Shown here: piece by piece, positions 24,361-33,341 of the stretch
How the letters are laid out: every line of letters starts with the position of its first letter
Position numbering within the stretch: position 1 is the first letter of the stretch
DNA from: an uncultured Clostridia bacterium
Lineage (GTDB): Bacteria; Bacillota; Clostridia; TANB77; UBA1234
Assembly (NCBI GenBank): GCA_947164995.1
Contig: CAMUYU010000010.1
Span: forward strand, 1-40,739
Reading direction: 5' to 3'
DNA: 40,739 nucleotides
Translations under genes and position numbers: made by a program
The notes under the pieces: generated by a model
What the model was told of the DNA's origin: nothing
Seen by the model: the letters and a program-made list of their open reading frames with translations, nothing else
Databases searched by the model: none

Positions 24361-24364
24361 TATT

Positions 24365-25465
24365 CTAATCACTTACATCTGAATCTAGTATTACATTGCA
24401 CTTAAAATCAGGATAAATACTATTTATTTTATTGATTATTTCTCTCTTTATCTCTTTTCTATTAGAACACTTAAAATCAAATATTAAGTCAAATGATATT
24501 TCTTGTAGCTCTTCATCAAAATAAAAACCATGAATATCTAATATTTCTTTATAATCAGCTATTATTTTCTCAACTTCTTTTTTGATTTCTCCTGATTTTC
24601 CACTATCATTTGATACATAAATACCTATAGTCAATGCTATTTTAAAATCTTTATATATTTGCTTATTAATTTGTCTGGTCAATGCATGAATTTCTTTTGC
24701 TGTTAATGTATCTTCTACTTGAATGTTACATGAGCCTACAACTTTTTCAGGGCCATAATTATGAAGATTTAAATCATAAGTACCTAATACTTTTTCAAAA
24801 CTATTTATTTTTTCTTTTATTTTTTGTGTTAATTCAGAGTCTGCCCTTTCACCTATCATTGTATCAATAGTTTCTTTTAAAATACCAATTGCAGATTTTA
24901 AAATCATAATTGATATTAATACGCCTAAATATCCCTCAATATTTACATTTAACAATATTACTATTAGAGCACCTACTAATGTAGATAGAGATAACACAGC
25001 ATCCATAAAAGCATCTTCACCGGTTGCAACTAAAGTTTGAGAATTAATCTCCCTACCAACTTTTTTAACATGTTTTCCAAAAATAAATTTTGCAACAGTT
25101 GCAACAATAATTACTATTAAAGTGTAATACTCAAAGTGTGGATTTAATGGATTAATTATTTTTTCAATTGATTCTTTTAAGGCACCTACGCCTGCTGCTA
25201 AAACGATAAAAGAAATAATTGTAGCAGCAAAATACTCTATTCTACCATGACCATAAGGATGCTCCCTATCTGGAGCTTTGTCAGAAAGTTTAGCTCCAAT
25301 AATAGTAATAATAGCAGAAATTGCATCACTTAAATTGTTTACTGCATCTAAAACTATTGCAATTGAGTTAGCTAAAAAGCCAACAATAGCTTTAAAACAT
25401 ACCAAAAATATGTTTAATATAATTCCTTTTAAACTTGTTCTAATTATTATGTCTTTTCTATCCAC
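24365..25465 (-). CDS. CDF-family cation exporter, Mn-type site
   Basis: Cation diffusion facilitator with about six membrane helices and a cytosolic C-terminal domain longer than in YiiP/FieF. The helix-2 site reads N43-x3-D47 ('DAVNNLSDA') and helix-5 D151-x3-D155 ('EDAFMDAV'). Zn exporters use D/H-x3-D with His in helix 5. The N-D-D-D set is the one described for manganese exporters of the MntE type, so Mn2+ export is the best guess. 'HPYGHGRIEY' is the conserved loop after helix 2. GTG start at 25465 with AAAGGAG; the 11-codon longer frame has no RBS. 366 residues. Confidence 0.9.
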   Translation of the reverse strand: MDRKDIIIRTSLKGIILNIFLVCFKAIVGFLANSIAIVLDAVNNLSDAISAIITIIGAKLSDKAPDREHPYGHGRIEYFAATIISFIVLAAGVGALKESIEKIINPLNPHFEYYTLIVIIVATVAKFIFGKHVKKVGREINSQTLVATGEDAFMDAVLSLSTLVGALIVILLNVNIEGYLGVLISIMILKSAIGILKETIDTMIGERADSELTQKIKEKINSFEKVLGTYDLNLHNYGPEKVVGSCNIQVEDTLTAKEIHALTRQINKQIYKDFKIALTIGIYVSNDSGKSGEIKKEVEKIIADYKEILDIHGFYFDEELQEISFDLIFDFKCSNRKEIKREIINKINSIYPDFKCNVILDSDVSD

Positions 25466-25503
25466 AATTATTCTCCTTTGAGCTGTAAATATAAACAAAT
25501 ATT

Positions 25504-25532
25504 ATATTACCACTATAAAAAATTAAATGCAA
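25504..25532 (-). promoter_or_regulatory. Promoter of the CDF exporter
   Basis: Minus-strand TTGCAT, 17-nt spacer, TAATAT with extended TGG. Confidence 0.55.
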
Positions 25533-25561
25533 AATTATATACACCATTATCATTTTTAATA

Positions 25562-25587
25562 AATAAAACTCGAGGAAATCCTCGAGT
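25562..25587 (-). terminator. Terminator of ppa
   Basis: AACTCGAGGA/TCCTCGAGTT stem with a 2-nt centre, then TTTATT on the minus strand. The stem is strong and the T-run interrupted. Confidence 0.75.
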
Positions 25588-25593
25588 TATTTC

Positions 25594-26100
25594 TTATTTT
25601 AGAGACTCTTCATACATTTTTTTGCACTCTTCTAAAATTTGAAGTGCTTCAATTTTTCCATGATAATCTTCTACTTTAACTTTCAAGCCTTCAAGAGATT
25701 TGTAATTTTCAAAAAAGTTTTTAATCTCTTTTATCGTAAAGTCTGCTACATCATCTAGTTTATTAACTCCATCATATCTTGGATCACAGTCAGTAACTGC
25801 TATCAATTTATAATCTAATAAGCCTTTATCTATCATTTTAAGATAGCCAATAACTCTAGCTGGAACTACGCATCCTGGATAAGATGACTCAGTAGATAGC
25901 ACTAAAATATCCAAAGCATCTCCATCTGGTGAAAGTGTATTTTCAACATAGCCATACTCAGCAGGGTAACCCATTGCTGAATATAAAACTCTGTCTAGTT
26001 TCATTCTTCCAGTAGCTTTATCAATTTCATACTTGTTACGAGAACGATATGGAATTTCAATGATTGCACTTACTACATCTTCTTTGTTTGGATATATCAT
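25594..26100 (-). CDS. ppa: Inorganic pyrophosphatase, family I
   Basis: 168 residues, soluble family I PPase. The Mg-binding signature 'DGDALDILVL' matches D-G-D-P-x-D with Ala for Pro, and earlier 'IEIPYRSRNKYEID' and 'YPAEYGYV' hold the substrate-binding Glu, Lys and Tyr residues. It removes pyrophosphate, driving reactions such as aminoacylation, and it sits 51 nt downstream of aspS without a terminator between them. It is therefore probably cotranscribed under the T-box. ATG with AGGAG. Confidence 0.95.
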   Translation of the reverse strand: MIYPNKEDVVSAIIEIPYRSRNKYEIDKATGRMKLDRVLYSAMGYPAEYGYVENTLSPDGDALDILVLSTESSYPGCVVPARVIGYLKMIDKGLLDYKLIAVTDCDPRYDGVNKLDDVADFTIKEIKNFFENYKSLEGLKVKVEDYHGKIEALQILEECKKMYEESLK

Positions 26101-26151
26101 ATTCTTTTCTCCTATTGTTATTTATTAATTATAATTTTTGAACTCAATTTA

Positions 26152-27438
26152 CTATGGTGTTAAGCGGTTTGGTCCTCTGAATAAGAACTCTGTTTCTTTA
26201 ATTGCTAGGTCAAATATTATCATAGTTAATCTATCTACACCAAGACCAAATCCACCATGTGGAGGGCATCCATATCTAAAGAAGTCTAGATAGAATTTAA
26301 CGTCTTCACCTAATCCTTTTTCATCAGCTTGTGCTTTTAATTGCTCATATCTATGCTCTCTTTGTGCACCAGTTGTGATTTCACAGCCTTTCCAAATTAA
26401 GTCATATCCTTGTGGAATACCGTCTTTTCTCATATGATAGAATGCTCTCTTATCCTTTGGAAAATCAGTAACAAATAAGAACTCATGTCCAAATTTATCC
26501 ATAGCAAGTTGCTTACACATTCTTTCAGCTTCTGTTGTTAAGTCTGTCTTTTCACTTTCTGGAACTGTAAATCCATATCTTTCTTCAAGTTCTTTATAAA
26601 TATCTAGAAGTTTCATTCTTGGGAATGGAAGTGTTGGAACTATAACTTCTTTTCCATAAACTTCTTTTATTTTTTCACCATATTCTTCAGCAAGTTTCTT
26701 TAAAGCATAAGTTAAAAGCTCTTCTTCAAACTTCATAACATCTTCAAATGAATCAATATAACTCATTTCAATATCAAAGCCTGTGAACTCTGTAGCATGC
26801 TTATTTGTGAAAGATTTTTCTGCTCTAAATACTGGGCCTGTTTCAAATATTCTTTCTAATCCACCAGCCATAGCCATTTGTTTGTAGAATTGAGGGCTTT
26901 GAGCAAGATATGCTTTTGTATCAAAGTATTTTAATTCAAATACATCACTACCACTTTCGGAAGCAGCTGCAATTATTTTTGGTGTGTGAATTTCAACAAA
27001 GTTTTGTTTTAAACAATACTCTCTCATAGCAGCAATCATACATGTTTGAGCTTTATATAATAGATTGTTTTTATCTGTTCTTAAATCAACCCATCTATAA
27101 TCTAGTCTTGTATCGATGTTGGCATCATCACCCATTGGTAATGCTTCAGCCCTAGATAAAACTTCAATGTCTTCTGGAATCATTTCAATTCCACCAAGTT
27201 TTACGAAATCATTTGCAACAACTTCACCTGTTACTGCAACAACTGAATGAGGTAATAAACCTGAAATTATTTCAGCAACTTCTGGGCATTTTTCTTTCTC
27301 GATTGTTACTTGAATTTTTCCTGATGTGTCTTTTACTACGATGAAGGCCATTGTTTTCTTATCACGAATATTTTCCAAAAATCCTTCAATTTTGTTTTTC
27401 TCTCCTACTTTTACTTCATTAATGTAAGTTCTTTCCAT
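26152..27438 (-). CDS. aspS: Aspartyl-tRNA synthetase, archaeal type (AspRS2)
   Basis: Class II synthetase, 428 residues, without the bacterial GAD insertion that makes ordinary bacterial AspRS about 590 residues. It has an OB-fold tRNA-binding domain (1-100) and the catalytic core: motif 2 'GPVFRAEKS', 'FTGFDIEMSY', and motif 3 'CPPHGGFGLGVDRL'. The 'PPHGGFGLG' form separates AspRS from AsnRS, which has 'PHxGFGLG' in another context. The leader's T-box specifier GAC (Asp) agrees. Such enzymes are often non-discriminating and also charge tRNA-Asn for the GatCAB route, but this cannot be judged here. ATG with AAAGGAG. Confidence 0.92.
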   Translation of the reverse strand: MERTYINEVKVGEKNKIEGFLENIRDKKTMAFIVVKDTSGKIQVTIEKEKCPEVAEIISGLLPHSVVAVTGEVVANDFVKLGGIEMIPEDIEVLSRAEALPMGDDANIDTRLDYRWVDLRTDKNNLLYKAQTCMIAAMREYCLKQNFVEIHTPKIIAAASESGSDVFELKYFDTKAYLAQSPQFYKQMAMAGGLERIFETGPVFRAEKSFTNKHATEFTGFDIEMSYIDSFEDVMKFEEELLTYALKKLAEEYGEKIKEVYGKEVIVPTLPFPRMKLLDIYKELEERYGFTVPESEKTDLTTEAERMCKQLAMDKFGHEFLFVTDFPKDKRAFYHMRKDGIPQGYDLIWKGCEITTGAQREHRYEQLKAQADEKGLGEDVKFYLDFFRYGCPPHGGFGLGVDRLTMIIFDLAIKETEFLFRGPNRLTP

Positions 27439-27474
27439 ATTAGTATCTCCTTTCGTGAAGTACTGAGACCATCA

Positions 27475-27722
27475 AAAAATAAAAAAGCCCTTGAAAGCAA
27501 ATAGCTTTCAAGGGACGAATTTATATAATCGTGGTACCACCCAAATTACTTCTCAAGAATCTGTAACGTAGATAAAACGAATATACTTTTTGGTAAAACC
27601 TAATTCATATATCTGCTCCAAAGTGTCTTCAAAAGGTTGAATTTTAAGCACTTTCACCAAAATGTGCTATTCTCTAAAAAAATCAATTTCTTTTTACTCC
27701 TCTTTTTCATCGCATTTAAACA
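27475..27722 (-). promoter_or_regulatory. T-box riboswitch of aspS, specifier GAC (Asp)
   Basis: Minus-strand leader. Stem I starts 'GATGAAAAAGAGGAGTA', its apical part is 'GGTGAAAGTGC', and the specifier loop reads GAA-GAC-ACTTTGGAGC with GAC at 27625-27627. The T-box TGGGTGGTACCACG is at 27530-27543 and leads into the terminator. Uncharged tRNA-Asp should stabilise the antiterminator and allow aspS-ppa transcription. The acceptor-pairing UGGN is UGGU, which would need a G-U pair if tRNA-Asp has the usual G73. Confidence 0.93.
27481..27514 (-). terminator. T-box-controlled terminator before aspS
   Basis: CCCTTGAAAGC/GCTTTCAAGGG stem, 5-nt loop, six T on the minus strand. It competes with the antiterminator. 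Confidence 0.92.
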
Positions 27723-27728
27723 AAACTT

Positions 27729-27757
27729 ATATTACTACCATTATGTAAAAAAATCAA
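27729..27757 (-). promoter_or_regulatory. Promoter of the aspS T-box transcript
   Basis: Minus-strand TTGATT, 17-nt spacer, TAATAT, 14 nt past the polA stop. polA has no terminator of its own, so read-through would also meet the T-box. Confidence 0.65.
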
Positions 27758-27771
27758 GATATTTTTTAAAA

Positions 27772-30435
27772 TTAATGTGCTTCATACCAATTATCTCCAA
27801 CTTCTGCCTCCGCAACAAGTGGAACTTTTAGTTTGGCAACATTTTGCATTTCTTCTACTAAAATGCTTTTTGCTTTATCAACTTCATTTTCTGGTGACTC
27901 TAAAACTAATTCATCATGAACTTGTAAAACAATTTTAGATTTTAAATTTTCTTCATCTAATTTCTTTTGAACGTTTACCATTGCTATTTTTATAATATCT
28001 GCCGCACTTCCTTGAATTGGTGTATTCATAGCAATTCTTTCTGCGCCTTGCCTTATATTATAATTTTTAGCATTTATTTCAGGAACATATCTCTTTCTTC
28101 CCCACATTGTTTTTGAATAACCTTTTAATTTGCATTCTTCAACTGCCATGTTCATAAATGCCTTTATGCCAGGGTATTTTAAGAAATATTTTTCAATATA
28201 TGTCTTTGCTTTAAATCTTGAAATACCAATATTGGCACCAAGTCCAAAATCTGAAATTCCATATACAATACCGAAATTAACTGCCTTTGCTTCACTACGC
28301 ATTTTCTTTGTAACTTCTTCAAGAGGAACTTCAAATACTTGTGAAGCTGTAATTTGATGAACATCTAAGCCTTCTTTAAAACCATTAATCATTGTTTGGT
28401 CATTTGATATATGTGCTAATACTCTTAATTCAATTTGCGAATAGTCTGCATCAATAAATTTATAACCTTTTGGAGCTACAAATACTTTTCTAAACTCTCT
28501 TCCTATTTCTGTACGAATAGGAATATTTTGCAAGTTTGGATCTGAGCAGCTAATTCTTCCAGTTGCTGTAACTGTCTGATTAAATGAAGCATGTATTCTT
28601 CCATCATCTTTTACTAGTGGTAATAATCCATCTGCATATGTTGATTTTAGCTTTGCAAGTGTTCTATATTCTAATATTTTTTCTATTATAGGATGGTCTT
28701 CTCTTAATTTTTCTAGTGTTTCAGCATCCGTTGAATAACCGCTTTTTGTTTTCTTTGGAGCGTATAAATGTAGCACCTCAAACAAAATATGTCCTAATTG
28801 CTTTGGCGAATTAACGTTAAAAGGTTCTCCTGCTATTTCCATTATTTCGTCATTTAGATTTGTAACTTTTTGAGATAAATCTTTTTGATACTTTTGAAGC
28901 ATCTCTTTATCTACTAAAACACCTGCAATTTGCATTCTTGCAAGAACCAATCTAAATGGCATTTCTATTTCATGGAATAACTTATACTCTTCTTCGCTTT
29001 TTAATTTCTCTTCTAAAATAGTTTTACATGTTTCTATATATTTTACATACGAAATAGCAGTTTCTTTTTCCTTGGCTATGTCTTCTGTACTTTCAGCGTT
29101 ATTAGTTGATAAAAAGCTAATTTGCTCTGCCTCTTTTTTACTAGTTTCTTCAATTAAAATCCCTAATTCTTCTAATATAATATCATTAATAGAATATTTA
29201 TTCTTTGTAGGATTTAATAGATATGATGCAATTTTAATATCAAAGTCTAGTCCTCTTGGAATAATTTCTTTTGCATTTAAAGAAATATATGTGCTTTTTA
29301 CATCATAACTTGTCTTTAAACTATCTGTTTCAAAGTATTTTTTTAGTAGTTCATTTGAAGGATTAAAAGTATAAAAAAGCTTATTATCATTAATAACTGC
29401 CAAGCTTTTTTCGTTGTAATAATAAATTGAACTTCCTTTTAAAACTTCATCAAGCTGACTTGTTTCAACAAATTCTTTTTCTTTATATGCATGACTAATA
29501 GCACCTTCGTTTTCCGTTTTTTCAGAATTTTCAGGTGCTGACAATTTATATTTTTCTATGTAGTTTTTAAATTGTAATTTTATAAAAATACTATATAATT
29601 CATCATTATTTACTTCTTGAACTTTTATATCATCTAATGTGAGATTTAATGGAACTTCTCTAAAAATAGTACCTAAATCTTTAGATAAATAAGCTAAATC
29701 TTTATTAGCTTCTATTTTCTCACGAAGTTTTCCTTTAATTCCTTCTACCTCTTCATTCTTTGAAAGAATGTCATAAATATTATCTATATTTTCATATTTT
29801 TGAATAAGCGTAAATGCTGTTTTTTCACCCACTCCAGGAATTCCAGGAATGTTATCTGAAGCATCTCCCATTAGGCCTTTTATCTCTAAAAATTGAATTG
29901 GTTTAATTCCAAATTTTTCTTCAATAAGAGCTGGTGTATAATCGGTATATTCTGTATTTCCCTGTTTTGTTGTAGGAATTCTTGCAGTAGTTTTAGATGA
30001 TACTAATTGGAAATAATCTCTGTCACCTGTTAATAAAAGCACCTCATTATTGTCATTTTCTTCTTCTGCCATTTTAGAAATAGTACCTAAAATATCATCT
30101 GCTTCATAACCTTCAAGCTCTATAATTTTAATATTCATAGCCTTCAAAACATCTTTAATAAGACTCATTTGAGGCACAAGTTCTTCGGGCATTGGTTTAC
30201 GCGTGCCTTTATATTGGTCATATTTTTGATGTCTAAAAGTTGGCGCTTTTAGGTCAAATGCAACACAAATATAATCTGGCTTAAAGTCTTCTATTGTTTT
30301 ATTTAATATAGCTAAAAAGCCATATATGGCATTGGTAAAAATACCCGTTGTTGTTTTCATGATATTTCTACCCATTATGCCATAGAAGGCTCTATTCATA
30401 ATACTATTCCCATCTACACCTAATATCTTACTCAT
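27772..30435 (-). CDS. polA: DNA polymerase I
   Basis: 887 residues. The 5'-3' exonuclease domain (about 1-290) has 'DGNSIMNRAFYG' and 'GIPGVGEKTA'. The middle 3'-5' exonuclease-like domain (about 300-480) lacks the DxE metal motif where E. coli has 'FDTET', so proofreading is probably lost, as in Thermus and Bacillus enzymes. The polymerase domain has motif A 'DADYSQIELR', motif B 'RSEAKAVNFGIVYG' and motif C 'QVHDELVLE'. Functions are Okazaki fragment maturation and repair. ATG at 30435 with AAAGG; an in-frame TTG at 30450 has no RBS. Third gene of the gltX operon. Confidence 0.96.
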   Translation of the reverse strand: MSKILGVDGNSIMNRAFYGIMGRNIMKTTTGIFTNAIYGFLAILNKTIEDFKPDYICVAFDLKAPTFRHQKYDQYKGTRKPMPEELVPQMSLIKDVLKAMNIKIIELEGYEADDILGTISKMAEEENDNNEVLLLTGDRDYFQLVSSKTTARIPTTKQGNTEYTDYTPALIEEKFGIKPIQFLEIKGLMGDASDNIPGIPGVGEKTAFTLIQKYENIDNIYDILSKNEEVEGIKGKLREKIEANKDLAYLSKDLGTIFREVPLNLTLDDIKVQEVNNDELYSIFIKLQFKNYIEKYKLSAPENSEKTENEGAISHAYKEKEFVETSQLDEVLKGSSIYYYNEKSLAVINDNKLFYTFNPSNELLKKYFETDSLKTSYDVKSTYISLNAKEIIPRGLDFDIKIASYLLNPTKNKYSINDIILEELGILIEETSKKEAEQISFLSTNNAESTEDIAKEKETAISYVKYIETCKTILEEKLKSEEEYKLFHEIEMPFRLVLARMQIAGVLVDKEMLQKYQKDLSQKVTNLNDEIMEIAGEPFNVNSPKQLGHILFEVLHLYAPKKTKSGYSTDAETLEKLREDHPIIEKILEYRTLAKLKSTYADGLLPLVKDDGRIHASFNQTVTATGRISCSDPNLQNIPIRTEIGREFRKVFVAPKGYKFIDADYSQIELRVLAHISNDQTMINGFKEGLDVHQITASQVFEVPLEEVTKKMRSEAKAVNFGIVYGISDFGLGANIGISRFKAKTYIEKYFLKYPGIKAFMNMAVEECKLKGYSKTMWGRKRYVPEINAKNYNIRQGAERIAMNTPIQGSAADIIKIAMVNVQKKLDEENLKSKIVLQVHDELVLESPENEVDKAKSILVEEMQNVAKLKVPLVAEAEVGDNWYEAH

Positions 30436-30456
30436 AAATAAACCTTTCAATATTAG

Positions 30457-31548
30457 TTATCTAACTTTTCTTATTTCTGCTGATCTATCATTTTTATTAA
30501 CAGCATATTTATTTAATTCATTCATATATTCTAGATTTGTTCTATATTCTATGTGCTTAACTTTATCTCTATAAATAACCCTTACTTGCTCATCAGCTTC
30601 TTCTATCTTTGGTCCAAATAAACCTTTCTTAACTTTTCTATTACTTTCAAAATGCATATCACTAGCCATTTTTAAGGTTTGACCGTTAATATATAAGTAA
30701 TGTGTTTCACCATATGAATTATAATCAAAAATCCAAAATGGTAATAATACCATTTTTCTTGAAATATTTTTTATTTTATTAAATGCTCTAACTTCTTTAA
30801 TGTCTTCGTTTTTATCTTTGAATTTTTCCATTTCTCTTTCTGTGTGTGCTTTAACAATTTTTCCTAATTCGGCCCACGCAGTAATGTCTGAATGGGTAGG
30901 TTGAAGTGCAAAAAAATCACCCAAATGTTTTGCAAAAAACATATCCACATCTTTAAAGTTAAAATCACATAGTTCATTTACTAAATCATTAGATAATAAC
31001 TTCGTTGCATCAATTAAGACATCACTCTCATCGGTATACGAAAGTTTTTGAAAATAATAATCATCTGCTGCTCGTCTTCCTCCACTTTCTTTTGTTTGCA
31101 TGAAACAGTCTGCACTATTTTCAATTGTGTAAAGATAAAAAGGAATATAAACACCCTTTATAGACTCAAGGTTGATATTTGCAAGTATTTCATTTGGTAC
31201 ACCTTGAGATTTTGCATTTGAAAAGAAATGCTTTAAAAAGTTTTCTTTTGTATCTTGAAATTTAAGTATAAATTTAGGCTTGAACTCATATACTCCATCA
31301 ACAATGTCTATAAGGTTATTGTAGCAAAACGGACAAATACCGTAATTAAACTTTTTGCTAACTATTGTGTTTTTGTTGCACATCTTGCATTTTATTTCCA
31401 TATAAAGACCTGTAAACTGATTATCTTCATGTTTTTCAAATTCTGATGCATAGTAATATTCATTACACAAGCTACAAAAATAGCTATCTAAATTTGCATC
31501 ATAAATCAACATACTTCCACATTTAGGGCATACTTGCTCAAGATTCAT
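30457..31548 (-). CDS. Protein with two N-terminal zinc ribbons, unknown function
   Basis: 363 residues. Four CxxC pairs at C7/C10, C25/C28, C54/C57 and C72/C75 form two tandem zinc ribbons. The remaining 270 residues are not recognised. They contain 'GVYIPFYLYTI' and 'LLPFWIFDYN', two similar aromatic beta strands that suggest a duplicated beta-rich domain of the kind found next to zinc ribbons in some membrane-less scaffold proteins. ATG at 31548 with GGAG eight bases upstream; the GTG at 31557 overlaps the RBS. It lies between gltX (12 nt) and polA (21 nt) in one operon. DNA or RNA binding is possible but unproven. Confidence 0.75.
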   Translation of the reverse strand: MNLEQVCPKCGSMLIYDANLDSYFCSLCNEYYYASEFEKHEDNQFTGLYMEIKCKMCNKNTIVSKKFNYGICPFCYNNLIDIVDGVYEFKPKFILKFQDTKENFLKHFFSNAKSQGVPNEILANINLESIKGVYIPFYLYTIENSADCFMQTKESGGRRAADDYYFQKLSYTDESDVLIDATKLLSNDLVNELCDFNFKDVDMFFAKHLGDFFALQPTHSDITAWAELGKIVKAHTEREMEKFKDKNEDIKEVRAFNKIKNISRKMVLLPFWIFDYNSYGETHYLYINGQTLKMASDMHFESNRKVKKGLFGPKIEEADEQVRVIYRDKVKHIEYRTNLEYMNELNKYAVNKNDRSAEIRKVR

Positions 31549-31560
31549 AAGAAACACTCC

Positions 31561-33204
31561 TTATTTATTATTTTCAAAACTATTAATTCTATTTAGAATT
31601 CTTTCTTTTCCTAACAATTTCAAAATTTCATATAAACTCGGTGATTGATGCTTTGTTGTAACAACATAACGAAGCATCTCACAAATATTTCCTATACTTC
31701 CTGCAAAAGCTTCTGGACTTGCTTTGTATTCTTTTGTAGTAGCATAATTATACTTTTTGCCAAATTCGGCCATATCATCAAACCATTCTTGTTGAGTCTT
31801 AGTTGCATCATAATAATTTGAAACATAGTCTTTTAGCATATCTATATCAACTTTATATTCTTTATCTTCCCAACTATTTGTAAATAATTCATCATACATG
31901 TACCACATTTCTTTCTTAGCATCTGAATAGTAAGCTAAATCTTTACGTGGTTTCTTTTGCTCTCTTTCAATATTTAAAAATGCTGTAGAGTATTCTGGAT
32001 TAGCAGTGAATAATTTGTAAAAATCTTGATCAAACTCTTCTAAGTATTTTGCTATTCCCTCATAAACTTCTTTTGCAGAAATCTTAGCCATATATTCTTT
32101 ACAAATAAAGTTTAATTTATCTAAATCAAATATTGCTGGACTCTTTGACATCTTAGCAAATTCAAACACATATTCTTCTGCTTTAACTGCAGGATTTGAA
32201 GTATACCAAGGCTCAAAGCCCGAATTTGCTAAAGTTCCAAGATAAAGTTTAACTGCTTCTAGTGGAACTCCTAGCTCATGGTAATAAGATGTTGCAGCCT
32301 CTGGGTCTTTTCTTTTACTAATCTTTCTAACTTTTCCATCTTCCATTTTTGAAATTGGAGCAATGTGACAATATGTTGGTGGAGTAAATCCAAACACTTC
32401 AAAGAGTTGAACATGAATTGGAAGTGATGCCACCCACTCATCTCCTCTAATTACATGTGTTGTACGCATCAAGTGGTCATCAACTAAATGTGCAAAGTGA
32501 TAAGTTGGAAGTCCATCAGATTTACAAATAACTAGGTCTAAATCATTTTCTGGGAAAGTTAATTTACCTTTTATTGCATCTACTAATGTACGTTTATGAT
32601 TAAAGTTTCCTGGAGATTTTAATCTAATAATATATGGGTCTCCATTTTTAATTCTTTCTGCACGTTGGTCATTACTTAAATTTCTACAAGTAGCCCATGG
32701 ACCATAGTAACCAATTCTTGCTTTAGTTTTTTCTTGTTTTTGACGAATTGCTTCTAAGTCTTCTGGTGAGCAAAAACAAGGATATGCCATTCCTCTTTCT
32801 ATGAGAGCTTTAACAAATGCTTGATAAATATCTTTTCTTTCACTTTGAACATAAGGGCCATAATTTCCAATTGATTTATTATCATCAATTTGTCCCTCAT
32901 CAAATCTAACGTTGTATTCTTTTAATCCGTTAATAATATGATGAATACCATTATCTATGGTACGTTTTGTATCTGTATCTTCAACTCTTAAGAAAAACAC
33001 ACCATTTGTTTGTCTCGCAAAAGCTTGTGATACAAAGCTTTGATATAAAGCACCTATATGAATATAACCTGTAGGACTAGGAGCATATCTAGTAACAATT
33101 GCACCTTCTGGTAAATTTCTCTCTGGATACATTGCCTCATAGTCTTCTACTGTCTTTGTAATATTTGGAAAAATCAAATCTGCTAATTCTTTGTCTGTAA
33201 TCAT
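31561..33204 (-). CDS. gltX: Glutamyl-tRNA synthetase
   Basis: Class I synthetase charging tRNA-Glu. The HIGH motif is 'GYIHIGALYQ' and the KMSKS motif appears as 'KISKRKD', the usual GluRS form. 'RVEDTDTKRT' and 'GDEWVASLPIHVQLFEVFG' are typical of GluRS. 547 residues, longer than the ~480-490 of many bacterial GluRS, with the extra length mainly in the C-terminal anticodon-binding half; such long forms occur in Clostridia. It lacks the zinc-binding ligands of E. coli GluRS in full, but two cysteines are kept in 'CFCSPEDL'. ATG with GAGGTG. First gene of the gltX-zinc-ribbon-polA operon. No T-box precedes it. Confidence 0.92.
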   Translation of the reverse strand: MITDKELADLIFPNITKTVEDYEAMYPERNLPEGAIVTRYAPSPTGYIHIGALYQSFVSQAFARQTNGVFFLRVEDTDTKRTIDNGIHHIINGLKEYNVRFDEGQIDDNKSIGNYGPYVQSERKDIYQAFVKALIERGMAYPCFCSPEDLEAIRQKQEKTKARIGYYGPWATCRNLSNDQRAERIKNGDPYIIRLKSPGNFNHKRTLVDAIKGKLTFPENDLDLVICKSDGLPTYHFAHLVDDHLMRTTHVIRGDEWVASLPIHVQLFEVFGFTPPTYCHIAPISKMEDGKVRKISKRKDPEAATSYYHELGVPLEAVKLYLGTLANSGFEPWYTSNPAVKAEEYVFEFAKMSKSPAIFDLDKLNFICKEYMAKISAKEVYEGIAKYLEEFDQDFYKLFTANPEYSTAFLNIEREQKKPRKDLAYYSDAKKEMWYMYDELFTNSWEDKEYKVDIDMLKDYVSNYYDATKTQQEWFDDMAEFGKKYNYATTKEYKASPEAFAGSIGNICEMLRYVVTTKHQSPSLYEILKLLGKERILNRINSFENNK

Positions 33205-33245
33205 TTAAAAAAACACCTCTTCTATATACATAATACGTCCACTAT

Positions 33246-33274
33246 ATTTTATACAAAAAAACCTTATATTTCAA
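33246..33274 (-). promoter_or_regulatory. Promoter of the gltX operon
   Basis: Minus-strand TTGAAA, 17-nt spacer, TAAAAT. Confidence 0.65.
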
Positions 33275-33276
33275 GC

Positions 33277-33308
33277 TAAAAAAGGGAATTTCTTCATGAA
33301 ATTCCCTT
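33277..33308 (-). terminator. Terminator of the transglutaminase-like gene
   Basis: AAGGGAATTTC/GAAATTCCCTT stem, 5-nt loop, T-run on the minus strand; directly ahead of the gltX promoter. Confidence 0.88.
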
Positions 33309-33341
33309 CAAAAATCTATCACTATTCCTTATTATTCAATA

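Noticed and set aside
24209-24364. A short gene between the protease and the CDF exporter
   Set aside because: The plus-strand open frame there starts inside the protease gene without an RBS and covers the CDF terminator.
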